From assembly GCA_030673085.1 (NCBI GenBank), contig DAOVFE010000163.1, positions 1 through 5,245 of the forward strand: a stretch of DNA of 5,245 bases. Reading direction: 5' to 3'. Origin of the DNA: Anaerolineales bacterium (GTDB lineage Bacteria; Chloroflexota; Anaerolineae; Anaerolineales; E44-bin32). The notes under the pieces were generated by a model. It was not told where the DNA came from. It was given only the letters and a program-made list of their open reading frames with translations, and made no database searches. Of this stretch, positions 1 to 5,109 are shown one piece after another. The number at the start of each line of letters is the position of its first letter. Position 1 is the stretch's first letter. The translations under genes and the position numbers were made by a program.

Positions 1-25
1 CGCCTATATCTGATGCAGCGCTCAT
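1..25 (-). CDS. Possible start of a minus-strand gene leaving the window (partial)
   Basis: Reading the minus strand, an ATG at 25-23 opens a frame MSAASDIG that stays open to the window edge. Its A is the last base of the TAA that ends the small ORF at 117-25, giving a TAATG stop-start overlap typical of translationally coupled genes. Only eight codons are visible, there is no clear ribosome binding site, and no family can be named. The overlap is the only real support, and it could be chance. Confidence 0.2.
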
Positions 26-117
26 TATACTTCGTCAGGCGTAGTGCGATAATCAACTGCGGCGATTATTAAATTGTCATGGGAAATGCTGCCGACTTGA
101 AGGATAATTCCATCCAC
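25..117 (-). CDS. Small ORF of 30 codons, hypothetical
   Basis: A GTG at 117-115 on the minus strand opens 30 codons ending in TAA at 27-25. The peptide ends DNLIIAAVDYRTTPDEV and looks protein-like: a hydrophobic stretch, then an acidic, polar tail. AAGG lies at 128-125, seven bases upstream of the GTG, a reasonable ribosome binding site. The stop overlaps a following ATG (TAATG), and a fair sigma70-like promoter sits upstream at 227-199. I do not recognise the family. It could be a genuine small protein, the leftover C-terminus of a decayed gene (the frame is closed by TAA just upstream of the GTG), or chance. Conservation of the frame in relatives would settle it. Confidence 0.25.
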   Translation of the reverse strand: MDGIILQVGSISHDNLIIAAVDYRTTPDEV

Positions 118-198
118 GCGCTGGCCTTATCAAAGTTAAGCAGCAGCGATTTTTACATTAGCCTGTAGGGCGGCAGAAGGGCGAGCCGCTTGTCTATT

Positions 199-227
199 AT
201 TCTATTGATGGCAAACCAACTTGCCAG
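199..227 (-). promoter_or_regulatory. Possible sigma70-type promoter for the left-edge minus-strand ORFs
   Basis: On the minus strand, CTGGCA (227-222, four of six matches to TTGACA) is followed after 17 bases by TAGAAT (204-199, five of six matches to TATAAT). Transcription would start near 192 and reach the GTG at 117 after a leader of about 75 bases. A GCGGC/GCCGC hairpin (170-174/185-189) would lie at the start of that leader. It is seen in sequence only, and such matches arise by chance in AT-rich DNA. Confidence 0.25.
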
Positions 228-311
228 TGTGAATCGCAGTCCGGATTAGTGAATTTTCGTCGGTGGAATTTGAAATAGTCTCTGATCTTACGTGATTTAT
301 GCACTCCTCTC

Positions 312-323
312 GAGCAAATGCTC
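312..323. repeat. Short dyad GAGCA-AA-TGCTC
   Basis: Five-base arms GAGCA (312-316) and TGCTC (319-323) are separated by two bases. The dyad lies eight bases before the 16-bp palindrome at 332-347, so the two could form a tandem protein-binding region. Alone it is too short to be convincing. Confidence 0.25.
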
Positions 324-331
324 CCCCGTTT

Positions 332-347
332 TGGCAAAATTTTGCCA
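332..347. promoter_or_regulatory. Perfect 16-bp palindrome, likely operator
   Basis: TGGCAAAATTTTGCCA is a perfect palindrome with no spacer. It ends six bases before the putative -35 element of the xpt promoter (354-359) and also lies upstream of the possible minus-strand promoter (227-199). Position and symmetry suggest the site of a homodimeric regulator, possibly one that senses purines. No specific regulator can be named: the centre is AT, unlike the central CG of typical LacI/PurR operators. Confidence 0.5.
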
Positions 348-353
348 TTCGGT

Positions 354-382
354 TTGTTTGACCAGGTATCATGTAATAGAAT
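354..382 (+). promoter_or_regulatory. Probable xpt-guaA promoter
   Basis: TTGTTT (354-359) and TAGAAT (377-382) are separated by the optimal 17 bases. The -10 matches the consensus at five of six positions, the -35 at three. Transcription would start near 389-390, giving xpt a leader of about 103 bases that contains the inverted repeat at 407-463. An overlapping alternative uses TTGACC (358-363) with TACGGT (382-387) at 18 bases, with a better -35 but a poorer -10. Confidence 0.45.
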
Positions 383-406
383 ACGGTAATTGTATATGAA
401 GCCGCG

Positions 407-463
407 CTGAAAAAAGCCCAAATATGAGACAAGGTTTTTTCTGCTATCGGCTGCTTTTTTCAG
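407..463 (+). promoter_or_regulatory. Leader inverted repeat with competing stems ahead of xpt
   Basis: CTGAAAAAAGC (407-417) and GCTTTTTTCAG (453-463) are perfect 11-base inverted repeats around a 35-base loop. Inside the loop a second T6 tract (GGTTTTTTC, 433-441) can also pair with 409-418, with one bulged G (G416). The left arm can therefore form either of two mutually exclusive hairpins. The outer pairing ends 14 bases before the GGAGG of xpt. This suggests control of the xpt-guaA transcript through its leader (attenuation, protein binding or RNA stability). The stems are AT-rich and no purine-riboswitch core is visible, so the mechanism is unknown. Confidence 0.45.
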
Positions 464-477
464 TAGACTCACATAAT

Positions 478-482
478 GGAGG
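478..482 (+). promoter_or_regulatory. Ribosome binding site that fixes the TTG start of xpt
   Basis: GGAGG at 478-482 lies ten bases before the TTG at 493. The in-frame ATG at 424 has no comparable site, so this decides the start in favour of TTG. Confidence 0.75.
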
Positions 483-492
483 CAGATGCATT

Positions 493-1065
493 TTGGAAAT
501 TCTAAAACAGCGTATCTGGAAGGATGGAAAAAACCTTGGAAATGGCATTCTTAAAGTTGATGGCTTTATTAATCACCAGGTAGACCCTGCTTTAATGGAT
601 GCCTGCGGTAGAGAGTTAGCGAGGCGGTTTGCCGGTGTTGGCGCCACAAAAGTGCTTACGGCGGAGATTTCTGGAATCGCTCCGGCCCTTGCCACAGCCA
701 GACACTTAGGATTGCCTGTGGTATATGCGCGCAAGAGCAAGCCTATCACCATGCCTGACCAAGTTCTGCTGACGCTCGCGCCGTCTCATACCAAAGGCCG
801 AATGGTAGAGCTGATAGTCTCACCTGAGTTTCTCGGAGCTAGAGAGCGAGTGCTGATTATTGATGACTTCCTCGCTTCAGGACAAACTATTCTGGGACTT
901 GTCCGTCTGACCAAAGTCGCCGGTGCGACTCTGGTTGGAATCGGCACGCTTATTGAGAAATGCTTCGAGGGGGGTCGCGATGGGTTATTATCCATTGGTG
1001 TGCCCATCGAAGCCCTTGCGAGTATTGCTGAGATGACCGACGACGAGATTATTTTTTCCGATTGA
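493..1065 (+). CDS. xpt: Xanthine phosphoribosyltransferase
   Basis: This cytoplasmic purine-salvage enzyme transfers the phosphoribosyl group of PRPP to xanthine, giving XMP. Started at the TTG at 493, the protein has 190 residues, close to the 194 of Bacillus subtilis Xpt, and it lines up with that protein from its first residues (MEILKQRI, then KVDGFINHQVDP at 21-32). Other family marks are ISGIAPA (59-65), VVYARK (76-81), the PRPP-binding loop VLIIDDFLASGQT (120-132, acidic pair D124-D125) and IEKCFEGGRD (154-163). An in-frame ATG at 424 would add 23 unmatched residues and lacks a ribosome binding site. The gene ends five bases before guaA, which uses its product, so the two form an operon. 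Control probably acts through the upstream palindrome and the leader repeat. The related adenine enzyme Apt is less likely given the N-terminal match. Confidence 0.93.
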   Translation: MEILKQRIWKDGKNLGNGILKVDGFINHQVDPALMDACGRELARRFAGVGATKVLTAEISGIAPALATARHLGLPVVYARKSKPITMPDQVLLTLAPSHTKGRMVELIVSPEFLGARERVLIIDDFLASGQTILGLVRLTKVAGATLVGIGTLIEKCFEGGRDGLLSIGVPIEALASIAEMTDDEIIFSD

Positions 1066-1070
1066 GGGTT

Positions 1071-2603
1071 ATGGATTCAATTGCTATTCTTGATTTTGGT
1101 TCACAATATTCGCGGCTTATTGCTCGCAGAATTAGAGAAGCGCATGTATATTGCGAGCTGTTTCCTTATGATGCCTTGCCCGAGCGTGTTCTTAGTCTTC
1201 AACCAAAAGGCTTCATTTTATCCGGTGGACCAGCATCGATTACAACTCCCGGCGCGCCCACAATTCCGGATTATGTATTAGATTCTAGACTTCCGATTCT
1301 AGGAATATGCTATGGCATGCAAGCCCTCGCAGAGGCCCTTGGCGGCAAGGTGGCAGCGGGGGTCAGACGTGAATATGGCTCAGCGACAATCGAGACTTTA
1401 ATTGACAATGATCTTCTTCCTCCCGGTAGTCAATCGGTTTGGATGTCGCATGGCGACCGTATCGAGACCCCTCCTCCAGGATTCCTTATCCTGGCCCGTT
1501 CAGAGAATTCTTCAATCGCAGCTATTGGAGATCCTGAAGTTCATTACTATGGCGTGCAGTTCCATCCGGAGGTTCGACATACCCCGGGCGGAAATGCGAT
1601 ACTTCGCGCGTTTTTACTCGATATTTGTCAGGCGCAGCCAGATTGGGTACCTGACTCAATTATCGAGGAAGCTATTGCCAAGATTCGCGAACAAGTCGGC
1701 AATCGGAGAGCAGTTGCCGGCGTGAGCGGTGGGGTTGATTCTACCGTTGCGGCTGCGCTAGTTCAGCGTGCTATTGGGGAGAAAGTGGATTGTATTTTCA
1801 TAGATAATGGTTTAATGCGGCTGGGTGAAGCGGATGCAGTAGCCGCTATGTTGCGAATGATCATGGGCGATAGGCTTATCGATATCGACGCTGGCTCACT
1901 TTTCATCGAAGCTCTGACCGGCGTGACTGACCCCGAAGCGAAACGGCGCATTATTGGCGAGAAATTCATCCAGGTCTTTAATAGCGAGGCCCAGAAACTG
2001 GGCGATATTGACTTCTTGATGCAAGGGACCATTTACCCCGATGTAGTTGAATCTAGCGCCACCGAAGGCCGCCATTCAGCCCGCATCAAGAGTCACCATA
2101 ATGTAGGCGGCCTCCCCGAATCTTTGCCCTTTAAATTATTGGAGCCCCTACGCTATTTATTTAAAGACGAAGTGCGGGCTATCGGCCTTGCCCTTGGATT
2201 GCCGCCATCGCTCGTCCGGCGCCAACCATTCCCGGGTCCTGGACTGGCGGTCCGCTGCCTTGGCGAGGTCATTCCAAGCAGGCTTAAGCGCCTGCGGATG
2301 GCTGATAAGATAGTTACTGATGAGTTGAACGCGGCTGAACTTCTGCATGAAGAAGTAGCTCAAGCCTTCGCCGTTCTCCTCCCAGTTCGCTCTGTTGGGG
2401 TGATGGGAGACCAACGGACCTACGCTGAGGCAATCGCGATTCGGGCGGTAACAAGCGAGGATTTCATGACCGCTGATTGGGCTCGGCTGCCTCATGACCT
2501 TCTTGCTCGAATTAGCAATCGGATAATCAACGAAGTTGAGGGTGTTAATCGGGTTGTCTACGATATCACAAGTAAGCCGCCAGCTACAATTGAATGGGAG
2601 TGA
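1071..2603 (+). CDS. guaA: GMP synthase (glutamine-hydrolysing)
   Basis: It converts XMP, ATP and glutamine to GMP in the cytoplasm. The 510-residue protein is full length for the family (about 510-525). The N-terminal class I glutamine amidotransferase domain (about 1-190) carries the triad C80 (GICYGMQ), H165 and E167 (GVQFHPE). The ATP-pyrophosphatase domain follows, with the P-loop SGGVDS at 219-224 and FIDNGLMR at 243-250. QGTIYPDVVES (318-328), RQPFPGPGLAVR (384-395) and the C-terminal dimerisation tail ending DITSKPPATIEWE are all intact. I chose the ATG at 1071 because it gives the usual short lead into ILDFGSQY. A TTG at 1062, overlapping the xpt stop, would add three residues. The GAGGG at 1064-1068 is only two bases from the ATG, so translation probably depends on coupling to xpt. 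No good terminator for this strand is seen downstream. Confidence 0.98.
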   Translation: MDSIAILDFGSQYSRLIARRIREAHVYCELFPYDALPERVLSLQPKGFILSGGPASITTPGAPTIPDYVLDSRLPILGICYGMQALAEALGGKVAAGVRREYGSATIETLIDNDLLPPGSQSVWMSHGDRIETPPPGFLILARSENSSIAAIGDPEVHYYGVQFHPEVRHTPGGNAILRAFLLDICQAQPDWVPDSIIEEAIAKIREQVGNRRAVAGVSGGVDSTVAAALVQRAIGEKVDCIFIDNGLMRLGEADAVAAMLRMIMGDRLIDIDAGSLFIEALTGVTDPEAKRRIIGEKFIQVFNSEAQKLGDIDFLMQGTIYPDVVESSATEGRHSARIKSHHNVGGLPESLPFKLLEPLRYLFKDEVRAIGLALGLPPSLVRRQPFPGPGLAVRCLGEVIPSRLKRLRMADKIVTDELNAAELLHEEVAQAFAVLLPVRSVGVMGDQRTYAEAIAIRAVTSEDFMTADWARLPHDLLARISNRIINEVEGVNRVVYDITSKPPATIEWE

Positions 2604-2915
2604 CCGGAACGCCGGCTGGCGCAAGAGAAACGAATAAGATGATATATCCCTGTCGATATCGTCGGATTCTCATTTGGGCTACAGTTTTCATTTAAGATAT
2701 TTGGTTTCGCCGAGAGTTAACCGGCTATAGGATGTGGCTGTTCTCTGGATAAGCTACATTAAAAAGAAGCCCTCCCGCTTGGGGGGGAATAACGGGAGGG
2801 CTAGTCGGGGGTTTAGAGATCAACCCGGATGAGCAAAAAGGCTTTCAGGCTCATTGCATCTTCAGGCAAGCATAATGTTATTGCTCAGCTATTTTACTAA
2901 TGAGCAGTATAGAAG
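2604..2915. other. Non-coding stretch between convergent genes, rich in hairpins
   Basis: I see no credible gene in these 312 bases. Just after the guaA stop is a short CGCC-GGCT-GGCG hairpin (2610-2621) without a T tract. Further on, three dyads follow one another: GCCCTCCCG/CGGGAGGGC (2769-2777/2793-2801), GGGTT/AACCC (2809-2813/2822-2826) and ATGAGC/GCTCAT (2829-2834/2849-2854). The first reads as a minus-strand terminator. The other two would lie in the 3' untranslated part of the small minus-strand gene at 3092-2916, or in a separate small RNA ending at that terminator. Confidence 0.5.
2761..2801 (-). terminator. Intrinsic terminator for the minus strand
   Basis: On the minus strand a perfect nine-base GC-rich stem, GCCCTCCCG (2801-2793) with CGGGAGGGC (2777-2769), around a 15-base loop, is followed at once by TTCTTTTT (2768-2761). 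On the plus strand the stem is followed by TAGTCGGGG with no T tract, so it is directed leftward. It lies 115 bases beyond the stop of the small membrane-protein gene at 2916, which it most likely terminates. It may also block transcription between the convergent units. Confidence 0.7.
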
Positions 2916-3092
2916 TCACCCGTAGAGCTGCCAAACTTGTATCAATAGCCAAGCTTCGAGAGCTATTGCAGCAAGAAATCCAATCAGCAAGAATAGTCTT
3001 ATCAGCCGCTCTTCGGTTCTGAGATTTGGCTCTGCACGGTCAGGAATGAATTGCAAATCGTGCAGAAGTACGTTAGTTTCTGAGACTTTCAT
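2916..3092 (-). CDS. Small single-helix membrane protein, hypothetical
   Basis: The minus-strand ORF from ATG 3092-3090 encodes 58 residues beginning MKVSETNVLLHDLQ. About 27 polar, charged residues (including RAEPNLRTEERLIR) lead into one long hydrophobic helix (about 33-54, LLIGFLAAIALEAWLLIQV) and end in WQLYG. The Arg-rich flank before the helix predicts the N-terminus in the cytoplasm. AGGGA at 3102-3098, five bases before the ATG, supports this start. An upstream in-frame ATG at 3137 would give 73 residues but has no ribosome binding site. A TATTAT at 3130-3125 is a possible -10 with a poor -35. The terminator at 2801-2761 faces this gene. I recognise no family. The gene diverges from the VWA-FHA gene, so a regulatory or accessory role for that membrane protein is conceivable but unproven. 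Confidence 0.5.
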   Translation of the reverse strand: MKVSETNVLLHDLQFIPDRAEPNLRTEERLIRLFLLIGFLAAIALEAWLLIQVWQLYG

Positions 3093-3201
3093 AGCAGTCC
3101 CTGCCCAGCTTATCTCGTAATCTAATAATACAAGCATTTGACAGCGCTATGATGAATCTGTAAGGAAATTGCAAACTTGATTTCTTACTCCTCGCAAGGC
3201 G

Positions 3202-3210
3202 TGCTACAAT
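3202..3210 (+). promoter_or_regulatory. Extended -10 promoter giving a leaderless transcript
   Basis: TGCTACAAT combines the TG-N extension (3202-3204) with a five-of-six -10 hexamer TACAAT (3205-3210). The ATG at 3217 begins seven bases after the hexamer, exactly where transcription would start. No Shine-Dalgarno sequence is near that ATG: the only candidate, AAGG at 3196-3199, is 17 bases away. The -35 seventeen bases upstream (TTCTTA, 3182-3187) is weak, as is usual with an extended -10. A competing TATGAT at 3148-3153 would give a leader of about 57 bases but has no -35 match. Confidence 0.5.
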
Positions 3211-3216
3211 GCATCC

Positions 3217-5109
3217 ATGGATCGGAGAATATCGATTTGGCTGCTTTTGCTGCCTTTATTGCTTGTGTTTATTGGATGGATTTATGTTCCTGCCTTTGCC
3301 CAGGAGCCAATCTCTATTCATATCTCGTCGGCAATCACCGATCAGTTTCCCCAGATATCCCTCTATATCTCAATCACTGATGCGAGTGGAGAGCGACTAG
3401 CCAACCTCCCCGCGGAAAGCTTTACTGTTATTGAAGATGATACAATTATGTCCGGATTAACTGTGGAAGAGGTCCTGGTTGGCACACGCCAAATATTTTT
3501 AATAGATGACAACCATGGGCTCCAACTGAGAGATGTACATGGCCAGACTCGTTTTGATTTAATTCGACAGGCTTTAATTGAGTGGTGGAGTCTGCCAAAA
3601 GTTGCTTTACTAGGAGTTGATGACTTTAGCTTGCTTACCGCAGAGCATACTTTGGTTGCCCATAGCCAATCCTCTGCTGAGCTGGCTGCCGGGATCGATC
3701 ACTTCTCATCTACTTTCGATGGGGAAACACCACCCTTCGAGCTTGTGCAGAAAGCGCTCAATTATGCTGATGGTCCACCTCTTAGTCCCGGAATGGCCAA
3801 TTTCCTTATCTTTATTACACCTCTCACAGCAACACCAGATGATCTGTCTTTGGTCAATGCTATTGCGCGGGCAAATGAAACTGATACAGCAATTTATCCC
3901 ATTCTGATGGCGGCCCCGGATGCACTTGAACTACCAGAGGTAGAGAGCTTGCATCGTCTTGCATCGGAAACAGGCGGCGAGCTGATTCTGTTTGATCCCG
4001 AACTCGGCCTTGAGGGGCTTGCAAAGCGTATCCTGACTCGACAGTATCAGTACAGGCTGTGCTATTCATCTCATGCCGGTACAACTGGCAATCATACTCT
4101 TCAGATTAAAATTAACCATACTGACATCGAAGCCGAATCCAAGGCGATTGACTTTTGGATTGATGTTCTCCCGCCGGAAGTTGTCTTTATCAGTCCCCCT
4201 ACGGAAATCGTTCGTCATACTGATGATCCTGCTCAGCCATTGGAAGAGATACCACCGGTTTCCCAGGATCTCCATCTGCTTATTAGTTTTCCGGATGGGT
4301 ACTCCCGCCCAATCACATTGGCTGAACTTATTATTGATGACGAAATAGTCTATCGTAGTAACGAGCCGCCATTCGATCATTTACTATGGGATCTTTCTGG
4401 CTATAAAGAAAGCGCAACGCACACATTGGTAGCCAGGGTTGAGGATTCTCTGGGACTGCAGGCGGAAACAATTAAAGTGCCGGTCACCGTTTCGTTCGAA
4501 TTGCCGCCAAGCGGCTTGGCCGCGCTGCGACCAACTCTTGGCACGATTCTATTTATCTTTACAATTCTGCTTGCTGGCGCAGCGTTTGCGGCGATATTTA
4601 TTACCCGAAGCCGGGCACGAGCTTCGACTCCGGTAGAAGGTGAAGCTGTTGGTCAGTCGTCAATGCAAATTGAACCTGAACCTCAAATAGGTCCCCAGCG
4701 TATACCGAATAAAGAATCTGCCGAGGCAGTGCTTATTCCCCAAATTCCGAACGGCGAACCTATTGATTTAATCGGTGTAGATTGCGTTTTTGGATGTGAT
4801 GCCACCTTAGCCCGAGTTATTCTTCCCGACCCTTCTGTGAGCGGAATGCATGCTCGCCTTATCCGTCATGCAGATGGCAGATATATGATTCGTGATATTG
4901 GATCTGTCGCGGGGACCTGGGTTAATTACGACCTCATACCCGAATCTGGAAAAGTCCTTTGCCATGGCGATCTTATTCACCTTGGTCGCGTCGCCTTCCG
5001 GTTTTATATGACAGAACCGCCGTCCAATTGGGAAATCAAGGTTCAATCGGTTCAGGACAAAAATCCCTCATCACTTGTTAATAATCAACGTCAGGAGCCA
5101 AAATCGTGA
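3217..5109 (+). CDS. Membrane protein with exported VWA-like region and cytoplasmic FHA domain
   Basis: The 630-residue protein starts with a signal peptide (hydrophobic 7-24, likely cleavage after AFA at 26-28). A short beta-rich segment (about 30-90, including ITDASGERLANL and FTVIEDD) leads into a von Willebrand factor A-like fold (about 91-275). There the metal site DxSxS is replaced by DDNHG (97-101), and LIFITPLT (197-204) lacks the usual acidic residue. An Ig-like beta region (about 290-430) is followed by a membrane helix (about 440-463) ending at RSRAR, a Pro/Glu-rich linker and a C-terminal FHA domain (about 516-600; PDPSVSGMHARL, GSVAGTWVN, HGDLIHLG). The predicted topology is VWA outside, FHA inside. 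FHA domains usually bind phosphothreonine, but here the key Arg appears to be Cys527. The ATG at 3217 is probably leaderless. The stop overlaps the PP2C gene by four bases. The ligand and exact function are unknown. Confidence 0.9.
   Translation: MDRRISIWLLLLPLLLVFIGWIYVPAFAQEPISIHISSAITDQFPQISLYISITDASGERLANLPAESFTVIEDDTIMSGLTVEEVLVGTRQIFLIDDNHGLQLRDVHGQTRFDLIRQALIEWWSLPKVALLGVDDFSLLTAEHTLVAHSQSSAELAAGIDHFSSTFDGETPPFELVQKALNYADGPPLSPGMANFLIFITPLTATPDDLSLVNAIARANETDTAIYPILMAAPDALELPEVESLHRLASETGGELILFDPELGLEGLAKRILTRQYQYRLCYSSHAGTTGNHTLQIKINHTDIEAESKAIDFWIDVLPPEVVFISPPTEIVRHTDDPAQPLEEIPPVSQDLHLLISFPDGYSRPITLAELIIDDEIVYRSNEPPFDHLLWDLSGYKESATHTLVARVEDSLGLQAETIKVPVTVSFELPPSGLAALRPTLGTILFIFTILLAGAAFAAIFITRSRARASTPVEGEAVGQSSMQIEPEPQIGPQRIPNKESAEAVLIPQIPNGEPIDLIGVDCVFGCDATLARVILPDPSVSGMHARLIRHADGRYMIRDIGSVAGTWVNYDLIPESGKVLCHGDLIHLGRVAFRFYMTEPPSNWEIKVQSVQDKNPSSLVNNQRQEPKS
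5093..5097 (+). promoter_or_regulatory. Ribosome binding site of the PP2C gene, inside the preceding CDS
   Basis: AGGAG at 5093-5097 lies eight bases before the GTG at 5106, within the last codons of the upstream gene. With the GTGA overlap (5106-5109) it fixes the GTG as start and indicates translational coupling of the two proteins. Confidence 0.75.

Noticed and set aside
170..189. GCGGC/GCCGC hairpin followed by T-rich DNA, as a plus-strand terminator
   Set aside because: The stem is only five base pairs, the T tract is interrupted, and no plus-strand gene is seen to end before it.
332..347. Sigma54 promoter (TGGC...TTGC)
   Set aside because: The GG and GC elements are one base too close, and the sequence is fully explained as a perfect palindrome.
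197..472. Two overlapping minus-strand ORFs (91 and 76 codons) upstream of xpt
   Set aside because: They overlap the xpt promoter, palindrome and leader, one needs a TTG start, neither has a convincing ribosome binding site, and the translations resemble no family.
424..492. ATG at 424 as the start of xpt
   Set aside because: It lies inside the leader repeat, has no Shine-Dalgarno sequence and adds 23 residues with no match to Xpt proteins. TTG at 493 has GGAGG ten bases upstream.
389..492. Purine riboswitch in the xpt leader
   Set aside because: None of the conserved junction or loop sequences of the purine aptamer are present, and no three-way junction can be drawn.
2157..2624. Minus-strand ORF of 155 codons
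   Set aside because: It lies almost entirely opposite the intact guaA reading frame and has no recognisable protein features.
2943..2968. CAATAGC/GCTATTG inverted repeat
   Set aside because: It lies inside the codons of the small membrane-protein helix and is seven bases long, so it is most simply coding sequence.
3138..3143. Perfect TTGACA as the -35 of the VWA-FHA gene
   Set aside because: No acceptable -10 lies 15-18 bases downstream (TAAGGA at best), while TGCTACAAT nearer the gene is a much better promoter core.
4066..4380. Minus-strand ORF of 104 codons and other short ORFs within 3217-5109
   Set aside because: They are shadows of the long VWA-FHA reading frame, without ribosome binding sites or recognisable motifs.
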